From a virus: a DNA stretch of 27,014 nucleotides. Positions within the stretch are counted from its first letter, which is position 1. Each line of letters starts with the position of its first letter. The stretch is from the IMG/VR virus record IMGVR_UViG_3300036398_003980, positions 1 to 27,014 of that record. One strand, 5' to 3'. A model generated the notes under the pieces. It was not told the DNA's origin. It did not search any database and worked only from the letters and a program-made list of their open reading frames with translations. A program made the translations under genes and the position numbers. This document shows positions 1 to 12,159 of the stretch, piece by piece.

Positions 1-1684
1 CAGCGTTGATCGCCGTCGTGTCGTCCGTGGTGCCATTGCCGACCGCACCGTAGTCGCGCACGTTGAAGAGCGGGTCATCGCTCCAGACCGTGTCGTAGGC
101 CGTCGCGCTGTTCTTCTTGAGGAACGCAGCCTTGTTGCCCCCAGCGGGGAATCCGAGACCGGCGGGGCCAGTGAAGCCCGTGGGACCAGTGGGGCCGGTA
201 ACATTCGAGGCTGCACCCTGCGGGCCGGTGAAGCCCGTCGGGCCGGTAAAGCCGGTGGGGCCGGTGACGTTGGACGCCGCACCCTGCGGGCCAGTGAATC
301 CGGTGGGGCCGGTCGCGCCAGTTGCACCTGCGGTGCCCGCTGCGCCCGTGAATCCCGTCGGGCCGGTCGGGCCAGTGAAGCCCGTAGGGCCGACGTTACC
401 GATGCCGCCGTTCGGGCCAGTGTAACCCGTAAAGCCGGTTGGTCCGGTGGGGCCAGCCACACCCTGCGGACCAGTGAACCCAGTTGCGCCGGTCGGCCCA
501 ACGGAGCCAGCAGGACCAGTGAACCCGGTCGGGCCGGTGACGTTCGAGGCCGCGCCCTGTGGGCCGGTAAAGCCCGTGGGGCCAGTCGCGCCTGCGGGAC
601 CGGTGGGTCCGGTTACGGTTGAGGCCGGGCCTGCGGGGCCGGTGAATCCAGTCGCGCCCGTGGGTCCGGTCGGGCCAGTGACGTTTGAGGCCGCGCCCTG
701 CGGACCGGTGAAGCCCGTCGGGCCGGTGAATCCAGTCGGGCCGGTGACAGTCGAGGCCGCGCCCTGCGGACCAGTCGGGCCAGTTGCACCTGCGGTGCCC
801 GCTGGACCGGTCGCGCCCGTGGCACCTAGCGTGCCTTGTGGGCCGGTGGGGCCAGTGGCACCCTGCGCTCCCGTGAAGCCAGTAAAGCCGGTGTACCCCG
901 TGAAGCCCGTTGCCCCGACGGGACCAGTCGGGCCTTGGATGGGGCCGACATTATCCCACGAGGAGCCGCTCCAGACGTACCCGTTGCCGTCGGCCAGCAC
1001 GATGTAGAGGTCGCCGGGCGTCGCCCCTGAGGGCAGACTCGCGATGTTCGGGACGGAGCCCTTCAACACGACGCTTGTGCCCGGAGAGCCCGTGTACCCA
1101 GTGTACCCCGTCGGTCCAGTGAACCCAGTCGGTCCCGTGACGTTTGAGGCCGGGCCAGTGAAGCCCGTGTAACCAGTGTAGCCGGTCGGGCCGGTCGCGC
1201 CTGCACCGCCAGCGACGCCAGTAGGGCCAGTGTAGCCCGTGTATCCAGTCGGGCCAGTGTAACCCGTGCCGCCTCCGCCGCCACCACCGCCAGCAACCGC
1301 GTCAACGTACGCCTTCGTGGCCGCGTCGTTCGCGTTGATCGGGTACGGGAGACCCGTGATTGACCCGCCCGTGATGACGACGCCGTTGGCGTTCTGGAAC
1401 GCCATCGTGCCGAGCATGCCGTACTGCACGAACAGCTCGTTCAGGACGCGCTTGAAATAACAGGCCAGCCCTTCGCCCTCTTGGCGTGGGTACCCGGGGA
1501 TGCCGGTGTCGAGATTGCACGGGAGACTCCAGACGATCTGCCCGTCAACGCACGTCTTCGTGACCTCCCCAAAGAACTGGGTCACGAAGTTGTCAACGGT
1601 GCTCGGCAGCGGCTCGTGCGCGGGGTCACACTGGGTCGAGCACGGTTCGCTGGGGCAGGGGTTGCTGGAGGGCTGGCAAGACAT
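1..1684 (-). CDS. Collagen-like tailspike, 3' end outside window (stalk plus start of pectate-lyase-like domain)
   Basis: Starting at ATG 1684 the frame stays open to the window edge, giving 561 visible residues. The N-terminus is Cys-rich (five Cys within the first 19 residues) and is followed by a non-collagen head to about residue 130. A run of seven glycines then leads into Gly-X-Thr triplets (about 140-193). A small domain ending [13 protein letters not shown] (about 196-246) interrupts them, and a second collagen array runs to about 515. The last visible residues, [20 protein letters not shown], match the opening of the Pectate_lyase_3 / pectin-lyase-fold family, which in phage tailspikes forms a trimeric beta-helix that often cleaves surface polysaccharide. 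Inferred role: trimeric spike with a collagen-like stalk and a glycan-binding or depolymerising tip. The catalytic part lies outside the window, so activity cannot be judged. AAGGA lies 6 nt before the ATG, and a CGTATACT motif sits just upstream. Confidence 0.85.
   Translation of the reverse strand, partial: MSCQPSSNPCPSEPCSTQCDPAHEPLPSTVDNFVTQFFGEVTKTCVDGQIVWSLPCNLDTGIPGYPRQEGEGLACYFKRVLNELFVQYGMLGTMAFQNANGVVITGGSITGLPYPINANDAATKAYVDAVAGGGGGGGGTGYTGPTGYTGYTGPTGVAGGAGATGPTGYTGYTGFTGPASNVTGPTGFTGPTGYTGYTGSPGTSVVLKGSVPNIASLPSGATPGDLYIVLADGNGYVWSGSSWDNVGPIQGPTGPVGATGFTGYTGFTGFTGAQGATGPTGPQGTLGATGATGPAGTAGATGPTGPQGAASTVTGPTGFTGPTGFTGPQGAASNVTGPTGPTGATGFTGPAGPASTVTGPTGPAGATGPTGFTGPQGAASNVTGPTGFTGPAGSVGPTGATGFTGPQGVAGPTGPTGFTGYTGPNGGIGNVGPTGFTGPTGPTGFTGAAGTAGATGATGPTGFTGPQGAASNVTGPTGFTGPTGFTGPQGAASNVTGPTGPTGFTGPAGLGFPAGGNKAAFLKKNSATAYDTVWSDDPLFNVRDYGAVGNGTTDDTTAINA
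152..1265 (-). repeat. Collagen-type Gly-X-Thr coding repeats of the tailspike
   Basis: This is a 9-nt-periodic array encoding GPT, GYT, GFT and GAT triplets, interrupted at roughly 946-1095 by a non-collagen minidomain. The longer unit [20 protein letters not shown] recurs several times and also occurs in almost the same form in the 1233-aa fibre at 6080-9781. Threonine dominates the third position of the triplets. Confidence 0.9.
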
Positions 1685-1695
1685 GGCGTGTCCTT

Positions 1696-1703
1696 AGTAT
1701 ACG
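1696..1703 (-). promoter_or_regulatory. CGTATACT motif, candidate promoter -10 before the tailspike gene
   Basis: On the minus strand the sequence reads AGTCGTATACTAAGGA, directly after the stop of the upstream glycosyltransferase. TATACT is one base from the bacterial -10 consensus and ends 11 nt before the ATG at 1684. The same AGTCGTATACT 11-mer occurs before the gene at 10673. No convincing -35 box was found, so promoter function is inferred from recurrence and position. Confidence 0.45.
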
Positions 1704-1704
1704 A

Positions 1705-3471
1705 CTAGACGAGCAGGTGGGAGAACCCAAATTTCTCCGCCCGGGCCTTCAGGAGCTTACGGTCCTCCTCCACGCGGCTGTAGGCCAGCTTGTGGACCTC
1801 GTCCGCCTTGTCCCAGCCGTGCTTGACGGGGTGGTTGTGGGTGATCCGGGCGTCCTCGGCCCACGCGTACTTGCCCAGAAGCTGGCAACGGCCCGTTAGC
1901 TCGTTGTCGCAGCCCGCGTGGTGGTATCCCGTGTGGAAAAACTCGCCGTCCAGCAGGGGCAGGAGCCTCTTGGAGGCCAGCCAGTGGGTCGCGATCTCGC
2001 CCTTGGCCCAAATCCCGTCGTTCAGGCCCACCAGACCGTCCCCGTAGGCAAAACTCCGGTACATCTGCTCCAAAGCACGCCGCAGGAAGCCCTTTTCAGG
2101 CACGCAGTCGTTCCCGAGGAAGCAGACGAACTCGCCCGTGGACTCTTCCACGCCCTTTTTCACCATTTTCGGGACGCCGGAACGATTTTCAAAGGAGTCC
2201 CGCTTCACGATCACCTCGAAATTCTTCCACCCGGTTGTCTCGGGCAGCGAATTCACGAGATTCGTGAGCTGCTCCTCGCGCCCGAGCGTCGGGATGACGA
2301 TGGACACCTTCGGGTTGAGGAAATCGAGGTAGAAAATCGAGTCCCGGCGGTACTTTTCGTTCTCCGGGAAGAAGTCGCGGGCCTTTTTCCAGTGCTCGAA
2401 GCTGCCCTGCTTGTCCCCGAGCCACCAGAGTGCCCAGTAGAGCAGTTCGTGGGGCTCGTGGCGGTAGTGGTTCGCGTTGTTGGCGTAAAAATCCGACCAC
2501 GGGATGGCCGTCGCGGCCATTGCGTACGCCGCCGTGCGCTGCGCGTCGTTCTTCTTGTGGTAGTGGTGAGCCAAACGCATCCACGGTTCGCGCCGCGTGC
2601 AGTCGCGGGCCACGGCCTCGTGCCACTTCTGCACCGCCAGACCCTCGTTCCCGATGTACAAGGCGCACTCGCCTTGGAAGATGACGCTCTGGGTGGCCTC
2701 GGTGTACCACCCGTTCATCCCGATGTGCCGCTCGAACTCGTGGTAGGCCGACTTGTAGCGGCCCGTATACAGCATCTCGCGGGCAAGGTAGTGCGAGTTG
2801 CGGTCGTTGTTGAGATTCTGGAAGCAGTCGAGGGCCAGACCGGTGAGGTAACGGCGTCGGTGGTCCGAGGGCTGCTGCCAGTGCTCCAGCTTGATGATGT
2901 CCGGAGGGAGGTAGGCCATCTTCGCGGAGCCCGCGAGCACCTCGTGCACCACGCCGACCCAGTGGAGCTTCGTGCGGTTGTAGAACTTGCAGTGCCTGAA
3001 CTTGACGATCTCGTTGCCGTGCTCGTCGTGGGCGAAGACGAACTCGTACTCAAGCTGCTCGACGCCTTCAGCGATCTTGGCCTGCACGACATCGAGGTCG
3101 AGACGCGTGTACTCCTCGTCGCAGTCGGGCATCGCGACCATGTCAGTCGGCGCGAGCGAGGCCGCGAAGTTGCGGGCCTTCGCGTAGTCGAAGAGACGGT
3201 CACCGGCTTTGACCAGCGGGGCCTCGTCACCGAAGATGAACCGAGTGTTGATGTCCTTCGCGAGGGCCTCGTCGATGGTGAAGAGGAACCGTTCACCGAC
3301 CTCGTGCACTTCAACCCCGAGGTTGCGTGCGATCTCTGCGCTGTTGTCGGTCGATCCCGTGTCCACCAGAATAACTTTTCCCCCGCGCTTCTGGAACTCC
3401 ACGAGGGAGGCCAGAAGGCGGGGGATGGTGCGGGACTCGTTCCGACAGATCAGTACGATTGAAAAATTCAT
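1705..3471 (-). CDS. Two-domain GT2-type glycosyltransferase with helical middle region
   Basis: The 588-aa protein has two GT-A (family 2-like) domains. The first (residues 1-200) begins MNFSIVLICRNESRTIPRLL, has VDTGSTDNS (36-44) and a metal-binding-type acidic motif PDCDEE (115-120). A middle section (about 205-380) is helical, with repeated WxxA and YxxA patterns like TPR repeats. The second domain (388-588) begins VSIVIPTLGR and carries FLGNDC (451-456), the equivalent of DxD, and a histidine-rich end. Family knowledge: such enzymes transfer a sugar from a nucleotide sugar to a glycan or protein. The acceptor is unknown. The gene lies only 20 nt upstream of the collagen tailspike, so the spike is a candidate acceptor; host surface glycan is the alternative. 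No Shine-Dalgarno precedes ATG 3471. Confidence 0.85.
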   Translation of the reverse strand: MNFSIVLICRNESRTIPRLLASLVEFQKRGGKVILVDTGSTDNSAEIARNLGVEVHEVGERFLFTIDEALAKDINTRFIFGDEAPLVKAGDRLFDYAKARNFAASLAPTDMVAMPDCDEEYTRLDLDVVQAKIAEGVEQLEYEFVFAHDEHGNEIVKFRHCKFYNRTKLHWVGVVHEVLAGSAKMAYLPPDIIKLEHWQQPSDHRRRYLTGLALDCFQNLNNDRNSHYLAREMLYTGRYKSAYHEFERHIGMNGWYTEATQSVIFQGECALYIGNEGLAVQKWHEAVARDCTRREPWMRLAHHYHKKNDAQRTAAYAMAATAIPWSDFYANNANHYRHEPHELLYWALWWLGDKQGSFEHWKKARDFFPENEKYRRDSIFYLDFLNPKVSIVIPTLGREEQLTNLVNSLPETTGWKNFEVIVKRDSFENRSGVPKMVKKGVEESTGEFVCFLGNDCVPEKGFLRRALEQMYRSFAYGDGLVGLNDGIWAKGEIATHWLASKRLLPLLDGEFFHTGYHHAGCDNELTGRCQLLGKYAWAEDARITHNHPVKHGWDKADEVHKLAYSRVEEDRKLLKARAEKFGFSHLLV

Positions 3472-3494
3472 CGTAGGTCTGTTGGAACTGGAAC

Positions 3495-3629
3495 TTACCG
3501 GGAGCGTTTCTCGACGCCCTTGATCCGGCCCTTGTTGGCCGAGGCGTAGAAGACGGCCTTGCCCTTCTTGGCACCGTACTCCTTCTCCATCGCCTTCTTG
3601 ATCTTCGATCCCTTTTTGGTCAGCGGCAT
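3495..3629 (-). CDS. 44-aa basic phage protein (MPLTKKG family)
   Basis: This is a short complete frame from ATG 3629 to TAA 3495. It encodes a lysine-rich protein beginning MPLTKKGSKIKKAMEKEYG and containing VFYASANKGRIKGVE. I recognise this pattern from many tailed phages, where small proteins of this type sit among structural genes; their function is not established. The very regular sequence, high Lys content and fit between the flanking genes (23 nt before the glycosyltransferase) make it a real gene despite its size. There is no Shine-Dalgarno; CCACCAAAC precedes the ATG. Confidence 0.8.
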   Translation of the reverse strand: MPLTKKGSKIKKAMEKEYGAKKGKAVFYASANKGRIKGVEKRSR

Positions 3630-3706
3630 GTTTGGTGGGGTTGGTTATGGCGTGTTAGGCCGCTCCGGTAGTAGGGGATAAACGGAGACTGGTCAAGAGG
3701 TAAGCC

Positions 3707-4045
3707 TCATGGAAACAGCTCGGAGATTGTTGTCGCGGCCCTGTACCTTGCTTTGCGGTCTTGCAGTTCAGTAAAAAGGGCCAAGCGGCGGTTGAAGACT
3801 TGAGCAGCTAGTTCCTTGATTTGCTGCGAGGTAAACGGCACACGGTTGTTTGCCTTGTCCAACCAGTAGAAGTCGGCGGGCAAAGCTGACTGCGCTGCGG
3901 CAGCAAGCATTGCTTCGTAACTTTCTGGGTCAGCCTGATACGTTGCGCCGTTGTACTCTACGTCAAAAATCAACTGCGGCTTGTAGTTTAACTTAGCTGC
4001 CTCGAGTTGAGCCGAAATTGCGTTCGGTAAATTTACGTCGCTCAT
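3707..4045 (-). CDS. DUF4376-like tail-fibre-associated protein
   Basis: The 112-aa protein has a central pattern typical of DUF4376: VEYNGATYQADPESYEAM, then a run of alanines, LPADFYWLDKANNRVPFTSQQ and a helical end. This domain is usually found in phage tail-fibre assembly proteins or at the end of fibre-associated proteins, which fits its place after an adhesin gene and near a tail chaperone. The exact role (chaperone or virion part) is inferred. The gene is visibly less GC-rich than the packaging genes (27 of 60 G+C in 3961-4020). It is also the one gene here with a textbook Shine-Dalgarno, so it may have been acquired from a different background. Confidence 0.75.
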   Translation of the reverse strand: MSDVNLPNAISAQLEAAKLNYKPQLIFDVEYNGATYQADPESYEAMLAAAAQSALPADFYWLDKANNRVPFTSQQIKELAAQVFNRRLALFTELQDRKARYRAATTISELFP

Positions 4046-4051
4046 CGAAGG

Positions 4052-4057
4052 CTCCTT
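4052..4057 (-). promoter_or_regulatory. Canonical Shine-Dalgarno AAGGAG of the DUF4376 gene
   Basis: AAGGAG lies 6 nt before ATG 4045 and overlaps the TAA stop of the upstream adhesin gene. It stands out because most other starts in this window have no such sequence. Confidence 0.75.
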
Positions 4058-5717
4058 AAATAAAAGTTATGGTCACCGATCCATGGCCGCCCGGAGTGCC
4101 GATTTCCCCGTATACCGTACCGCCCGCTCCGCCTGAAGTAGTATTAGTGGATCCGCTATAAGCGGTGCAGTATGTTGGGTTGACGTAAGAGCCGCCCCCT
4201 CCGCCCCCTGCACCTGCGCTTGCCCATCCTCCTCCGCCCCCTCCGAAGTAGCCTCCGCCTCCGCCTCCACCCGAGGCGTACTGGTTTGATGCTACCACAG
4301 CAGAACCCCCCGCTCCGTAGGTGGAATTGTTGGCGTTTCCAGCAGTCCCAAGATCGCCTCCGGGTCCTCCTAATCGACCGCTTGCATTACCTTGAGTAAA
4401 TGGAGCCGTGCCCGGGGTCGCTCCGCCTCCTGTACCTCCAATAGCTGCCCCGTATGAACCAGTTTGTCCGTTAGCTCCGGCAAAAAATCCAGTGTTGTTT
4501 TGAGCCACGCCACCGTTACCACCGTACCCCGGGTTAGCGTTCCATCCAGATCCCGCTCCGCCTCCGCCCCCCGCCGCTACATAAACGGTGCCAGTGTTGT
4601 ATCCGACTAAAAATGAGCCTCCCCCTCCTTGACCGGATGATTTGTACGCTTCGCTTTGATAGGTGAGTCCGCCTCCCCCTCCAGTAAACGCCGTAAAAAG
4701 CCGCCCTTCCGCAGCTAAAACTGAAGACATGGGGATCTCTGCGTTGGCGTATCCGCCGTTTCCACCATAAGTTCCGGGACTGTTCCAGTAACCACCGCCA
4801 CCGCCCCCTCCTCCCACACAATTAATTCGTATCTTCGTGACGTTCGAGGCAACGTTAAAAGTCCTATTTGTTGCGTAGGAAATTGTAAAAGTTTGACCGG
4901 GAGTCCACGTCGTTGTCCCAGCGGGCCACGTTCCTGCTGACGACTGCCCTGAGAGAGTTGTTCCGTAGGAGTTGACGGCCCCAACCGCAACATAGTAGGT
5001 CGTACCAGCGGTCAACCCAGTTAAAGTGTGAGGCGAAGAAGTAATGACGACGGACGTGCTCGCAACGGTGACTGGAGAAGTCGTGCTGTAATAGAGCCGA
5101 TGAGAGGTGGGAGTGGGTTTTCCGCCGCCAGCGGTCCAAGTAACCAAAAGTTCCGTTGCTGAACTCCCTGTCGCGCTGACAAGAGTGGGGGCGGTCGGTA
5201 CTCCGTTCGGGGTTTGCGTAACTTGCGAAGAAAGAACACTGGTCCCGTATCCGTTTGAGGCAGTCACCGCAATGTAGTACGCCGTACCGCCAGTTAACCC
5301 CGTGATCGAGGCCGAAACTATGGTCACGACTACAGACCCGAGCGCATTTGTGGTAGTGACGGGGTTCGTCGTTCCGTAGTAGACGGTGTAGACAGTAGCA
5401 GTTGTCGAGGCATCCCAAGAAACGTCGATCCGTCCTGCCGTGGCCGATGCAGTCGCAACTACGTTTGCGGGGGCTCCGGGCGGGCCGGGAAAGGGTTGGC
5501 TTTGCCAAGTCGTACCGTTGCTTTGGAGAACATATCCGGCTGGACCCGGAGCGATCTCCTGAAAGGGGTTCGCGCCGTTCCCCAGTAGGACGCGATCCGC
5601 CGTATAGTTAAATCCGTTGGGATCACCGATCCACGCCGTGCCGTTCCAAACCCACGAACGGTTACCGGACGTGTAAACCTGATCAAGCGTTGGGTTCGCT
5701 GGAAAATTGAGGGCCAT
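4056..5717 (-). CDS. Tail adhesin: two fibronectin type III domains and a glycine-rich tip
   Basis: The 553-aa protein begins with a phage-tail N-terminal minidomain, ALNFPANPTLDQVYTSGNRS followed by WVWNGTAWI (residues 2-30). Two FN3-like domains follow (about 80-168 and 172-262). Each has the typical VSWDAS or VTWTAG strand, a TVYYGTT or RLYYSTT strand and GLTxGTxYYxAV near its end. Residues 300-553 are dominated by glycine runs (up to eight in a row) alternating with short polar and aromatic stretches, ending GGHGSVTITFI. Glycine-rich regions of this kind occur in phage fibre-tip adhesins. Inferred role: receptor-binding or host-contact part of the tail, located on the virion. The FN3 domains are probably spacers. 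A chaperone gene lies 12 nt upstream. AT content is higher than in the packaging genes. Confidence 0.8.
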   Translation of the reverse strand: MALNFPANPTLDQVYTSGNRSWVWNGTAWIGDPNGFNYTADRVLLGNGANPFQEIAPGPAGYVLQSNGTTWQSQPFPGPPGAPANVVATASATAGRIDVSWDASTTATVYTVYYGTTNPVTTTNALGSVVVTIVSASITGLTGGTAYYIAVTASNGYGTSVLSSQVTQTPNGVPTAPTLVSATGSSATELLVTWTAGGGKPTPTSHRLYYSTTSPVTVASTSVVITSSPHTLTGLTAGTTYYVAVGAVNSYGTTLSGQSSAGTWPAGTTTWTPGQTFTISYATNRTFNVASNVTKIRINCVGGGGGGGGYWNSPGTYGGNGGYANAEIPMSSVLAAEGRLFTAFTGGGGGLTYQSEAYKSSGQGGGGSFLVGYNTGTVYVAAGGGGGAGSGWNANPGYGGNGGVAQNNTGFFAGANGQTGSYGAAIGGTGGGATPGTAPFTQGNASGRLGGPGGDLGTAGNANNSTYGAGGSAVVASNQYASGGGGGGGYFGGGGGGWASAGAGGGGGGSYVNPTYCTAYSGSTNTTSGGAGGTVYGEIGTPGGHGSVTITFI

Positions 5718-5729
5718 GATTGGAAGAGG

Positions 5730-6077
5730 TTAGGGGATGGCGGGCCAGTTCACCGACAGAGGAAATCCAGCCTGAGCTGTGAGGTCGCGAAGTTGCTGGC
5801 GGTAGGGAGCCCACTTGTCCTTGATCGCCTGTGGCGTATCCACGACCTGCGACCAGTCGGACTCGACGAGCTTCTTGTTGCGCTCGGCGCGGATTTCAGC
5901 CGCGAGCTTGGCCTCGTCAATGACGGGGGCAGGGGCGAGGGAGTCGTCCTCGCTGATCTGGTAGGAGCCGAGGACCGCGAACGAAAGCTCCGCTCCGTCA
6001 CAGCGGAGACGATCCGCAAGAACCTCGATCTGCTTAAACGGTCCAAGGACCGAGCCGGGAGTGATGACGACGCTCAT
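5730..6077 (-). CDS. Tail-fibre assembly chaperone (Phage_tail_APC type)
   Basis: In this 115-aa protein the C-terminal half carries the hallmark of the phage tail assembly chaperone family: RNKKLVESDWSQVVDTPQAI followed by a KWAPYRQQLRDL segment and GFPLSVNWP. Members assist folding or trimerisation of tail fibres and are generally encoded next to the fibre they serve. It sits between the 1233-aa fibre (ATG 2 nt after that gene's stop) and the glycine-rich adhesin, so either could be its client. The first 50 residues are less conserved in character and may confer specificity. Confidence 0.8.
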   Translation of the reverse strand: MSVVITPGSVLGPFKQIEVLADRLRCDGAELSFAVLGSYQISEDDSLAPAPVIDEAKLAAEIRAERNKKLVESDWSQVVDTPQAIKDKWAPYRQQLRDLTAQAGFPLSVNWPAIP

Positions 6078-6079
6078 GT

Positions 6080-9777
<3,698 letters not shown>

Positions 9778-9781
<4 letters not shown>

Positions 9782-10035
9782 GGACGAGTGAAAAGGTGAC
9801 TGATGGTCTGCTGGACGACCCAGCCGATGATGCCGACGACGGTGGAGAGTGCTGCAACGCCGCCGATGATCTTTGATCGGTAGGCGAGCTGTGTTTCTTC
9901 GAGGTCTTTGATCCGCTTGTCCTGCGACGCGAGCAGGGCTTGGATGTCAACGAGGCGTTGTTCGCTCTGCTCCAGTTTCAGAAGCACCGAGGCGAACATC
10001 GCATCGACGGATTTCAGGTTGACCTCTTGGCTCAT
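9778..10035 (-). CDS. Small holin-like (XhlA-like) membrane protein
   Basis: The 85-aa protein has an N-terminal heptad-like, charged coiled coil (about 15-50, [20 protein letters not shown] and onward). A single hydrophobic segment (about 56-77, [20 protein letters not shown]) and a short tail follow. This coiled coil plus one C-terminal membrane helix is the layout of XhlA / holin-associated proteins, which act with a holin at the inner membrane in lysis. Assignment rests on layout, not on a clear family motif. Its ATG overlaps the TGA of the lipoprotein gene by 4 nt, and its own TGA overlaps the ATG of the fibre gene, so the three are probably co-translated. Confidence 0.55.
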
Positions 10036-10673
10036 TTTTTGTCGGCCCTTCCTTTGTAGTAAGAAAGTCTAGACAGGGCGTAAATAACAAAGAGCGATCC
10101 GATTCCAGCGAAGAGGATGATCCGCTCGTTGCCCACAAAGAGCGTTGGGCCGAAGACTAGGGTCAGGCCAATCGCTGCCGTGGCCATCTGGACCTCCTTG
10201 CCGCCGCTGATCGCAACACGGACCGCTGGGTGGAACATCGCTGCGGCGACGAGTAACAAGGCGATACCTACATACTGGACTGGCTGAAAGCTGGCGAGCT
10301 TGGCAGAAATTTCCCGGGACGTGTCCTTCTGAGCGGCCCCGATCTGCTGGTTCGTGTCCCGGGTCGATGAGATCACCTTCACCGTGCCCGCCGGGATCAC
10401 TTCCGTCACCTTGGTCACGGACCCGTCCGCGAGCTTCGTTTCCGTCACTCGCTCGGTGGGCTGGGCGAAGACGTACTTCTCTTCCCTCACGTCTCGGGTC
10501 GTCTGGGAGGACGGCGTGGAGGGGTTGTCGGGCGGCTCCAGCGTGAGGTTCACGTCAGCCGCGAGGTTGCCCACGGGCTCGATCTTCGCGGCCCCACCCT
10601 TCAATGGGCGCAGGGCTCCGGTGTTACACCCGGAGACGAGCAGCCAAGCGAAGACGAGGACACCGAACTTCAT
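10032..10673 (-). CDS. Predicted lipoprotein with three membrane segments
   Basis: The 213-aa protein has a lipoprotein signal: MKFGVLVFAWLLVSGC has a lipobox LVSGC with Cys16 as the predicted lipidated residue. A proline- and charge-rich periplasmic-type region (17-128) follows. Then come three hydrophobic segments (about 132-148, 162-180, 184-203) and a basic C-terminus, [11 protein letters not shown] do not recognise a family. Position before a holin-like gene suggests a lysis role (a spanin or holin partner); superinfection exclusion is an alternative. It is the first gene of a new transcription unit: a terminator and a CGTATACT motif lie immediately upstream, and only 6 nt separate TATACT from the ATG. 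Confidence 0.7.
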   Translation of the reverse strand: MKFGVLVFAWLLVSGCNTGALRPLKGGAAKIEPVGNLAADVNLTLEPPDNPSTPSSQTTRDVREEKYVFAQPTERVTETKLADGSVTKVTEVIPAGTVKVISSTRDTNQQIGAAQKDTSREISAKLASFQPVQYVGIALLLVAAAMFHPAVRVAISGGKEVQMATAAIGLTLVFGPTLFVGNERIILFAGIGSLFVIYALSRLSYYKGRADKK

Positions 10674-10679
10674 GGCCTG

Positions 10680-10687
10680 AGTATACG
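10680..10687 (-). promoter_or_regulatory. CGTATACT motif, candidate promoter -10 before the lipoprotein gene
   Basis: The minus-strand sequence reads AGTCGTATACTCAGGCCATG. If TATACT is a -10 box, transcription would begin about at the A of the start codon at 10673, giving a leaderless message. It lies just after the capsid terminator, where a new promoter would be expected. No clear -35 was found. Confidence 0.5.
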
Positions 10688-10696
10688 ACTTTCCGG

Positions 10697-10737
10697 GCCA
10701 AAAGAAACGCCCGCCCCGGTCGGAACCAAGGGCGGGC
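10697..10737 (-). terminator. Intrinsic terminator after the capsid gene
   Basis: On the minus strand an 8-bp perfect GC stem, GCCCGCCC (10730-10737) with GGGCGGGC (10709-10716), is followed by the U-rich tail GTTTCTTTT. The 13-nt loop can form a further 3-bp stem. It follows the capsid stop by about 35 nt. Confidence 0.8.
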
Positions 10738-10742
10738 GGCGG

Positions 10743-10763
10743 CTCTGAGGGACTATCTCAGAG
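10743..10763 (-). repeat. Second hairpin in the capsid 3' untranslated region
   Basis: A perfect 7-bp inverted repeat CTCTGAG / CTCAGAG with a 7-nt loop lies between the capsid stop and the GC-rich terminator, with no U-tract. It could protect the 3' end of the message. Its TCTGAG/CTCAGA arms loosely resemble those of the palindromes before the HTH-glycosyltransferase gene. Confidence 0.6.
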
Positions 10764-10771
10764 GGGGTAGG

Positions 10772-12007
10772 TTACAGCCCGAGGCTGGTCACCGGACACG
10801 CGGTCACCTCGAACTGCAAGCAACGCTTGTACAGGATCGGCGTAACAGCCGCCGGACGGACCGGCTGGTAGGCGCGGGTGATCTCGTACTTGTGCCAGCC
10901 GAAGTCGCCGTACATGTTCTCACAGTTGTCCAGCTCGTAGTGCCACTGCAGCTCACCCATGACGAGCTGCGGAGCGAACTTGAACGAGCCTTCGCCCGTG
11001 TAACGCTCCGGAACCAGACGCTTGAACGAACCGGCACCGATCAGGAAGCCGACCTCGAAGGGAGCAGCGACCCAAGCCGGGTTGACGCGAGCGGCGGTGC
11101 CGTTGGTCGTCGCAACACCGATGAACGGCTCGACGAAGATCGGCTGGCCGTTGATGTCGAGACCGGACGCACGCAGCGGACGCTGGTCGATACCGAAGCT
11201 GACGCCACGGTAGTTGCCGAACGTTTCCCACGAGTAGCTCGTGAGGGCGCGTTCGCCGGACTTGAAGGAACCGGTCGTCAGGGCGATCAGGGTCTCCTTG
11301 ACGCCAGCCTCCTGACGGAACTGCTCGATGATGTCCACCGAACCGATGAACTTGTAGTGGGCACCGTTCGTGCCGTCAGCAAACATCTCATCGAGGATGG
11401 TGTCCTTCTTGTAGCGAGCGACCGCATGCAGGGCCGAGAACGTGAGCTGGCCGATGTTGGCCGCCGGGATGTTCGCGTACTGGATGTCGATCTGAGCCTC
11501 ACCACCGGTGAAGAGCTGGCTGAAGCCGTAGGTGCTGGACAGACCAGCCACGAACTTCGTGCCCGAGCGGTCGTGCAGGGTCGCACGCACGTCGGTGTTC
11601 ATGTACTGAACCATCAGCTTCTTCAGCGAGTCCTCGGCCATCGTGTACGAGCCCTTGTAGGCCGCGAAGCCGTTCTTCACGCACACCTTGGGGCCGATAC
11701 CGCGCTTCGTGCCGAGAGCGTAGCTGTACTCGGTCGTGGCGACGTTGTCCTGCGAGTCAACCGGTCCGCAGATGGTCGCGGTCGTGGCAAACGTCGGGCG
11801 GACGAGGGAGTCATTCGGGAGGGCCTGATCCTGAACGACGGAGCGGACCGTATCCGAAATACCGGACGGGAACACACCACCCTCAAGGACGTTGACCCAC
11901 GGGGAGTTGTAAGCAAGTGCCTTGGCGATCTGGCCAAGCACGCGATTGGTGTCCTTCGTCGCAAGAGCGCGAGCGGCGATAGGACCGAAGCAATTAGAAA
12001 CAGCCAT
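10772..12007 (-). CDS. Probable major capsid protein
   Basis: The 411-aa protein has no signal peptide or membrane segment and a mixed alpha/beta composition with few Lys-rich or low-complexity stretches. I see no diagnostic motif, so the call rests on context. It lies in the usual place after portal and scaffold-like genes (two glycosyltransferases intervene) and has a typical capsid length. It is also insulated as its own transcription unit, with a CGTATACT motif and about 150-nt leader upstream and a strong intrinsic terminator downstream, as expected for the most abundant virion protein. An alternative would be another abundant structural protein such as a major tail protein. The start ATG 12007 has no Shine-Dalgarno. 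Confidence 0.72.
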   Translation of the reverse strand: MAVSNCFGPIAARALATKDTNRVLGQIAKALAYNSPWVNVLEGGVFPSGISDTVRSVVQDQALPNDSLVRPTFATTATICGPVDSQDNVATTEYSYALGTKRGIGPKVCVKNGFAAYKGSYTMAEDSLKKLMVQYMNTDVRATLHDRSGTKFVAGLSSTYGFSQLFTGGEAQIDIQYANIPAANIGQLTFSALHAVARYKKDTILDEMFADGTNGAHYKFIGSVDIIEQFRQEAGVKETLIALTTGSFKSGERALTSYSWETFGNYRGVSFGIDQRPLRASGLDINGQPIFVEPFIGVATTNGTAARVNPAWVAAPFEVGFLIGAGSFKRLVPERYTGEGSFKFAPQLVMGELQWHYELDNCENMYGDFGWHKYEITRAYQPVRPAAVTPILYKRCLQFEVTACPVTSLGL

Positions 12008-12037
12008 GATAAGATGCCCGAAGAATGGATGGTCTCA

Positions 12038-12053
12038 CCGTGCTTGGGCACGG
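12038..12053 (-). promoter_or_regulatory. Hairpin in the capsid gene leader
   Basis: CCGTGC and GCACGG form a perfect 6-bp stem with a 4-nt loop, about 30 nt before the capsid start codon, in the predicted untranslated leader. It could stabilise the message or influence initiation at a start that lacks a Shine-Dalgarno. Confidence 0.4.
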
Positions 12054-12159
12054 CGCGGCGAGAAGGGAAGTGAACGCTACTCCTTCGCCAGACCAGCGGC
12101 TCGGACAATCTTTAGGGTCGATGGACGGTTGAGCACTCCGGCCAATTTAGGCTCGCCCT

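Noticed and set aside
117-1007. Plus-strand Gly-Pro-Val repeat ORFs that look like elastin- or collagen-type proteins
   Set aside because: They are the reverse complement of the Gly-X-Thr array. The minus-strand frame is continuous with N- and C-terminal domains, while the plus-strand frames are broken and lack flanking domains.
1918-3462. A 514-codon open frame on the plus strand opposite the double glycosyltransferase
   Set aside because: It is the antisense shadow of a clear GT2 gene. Its translation is Val/Glu/Leu/Arg-biased with no domain pattern, as GC-rich codon structure produces on the opposite strand.
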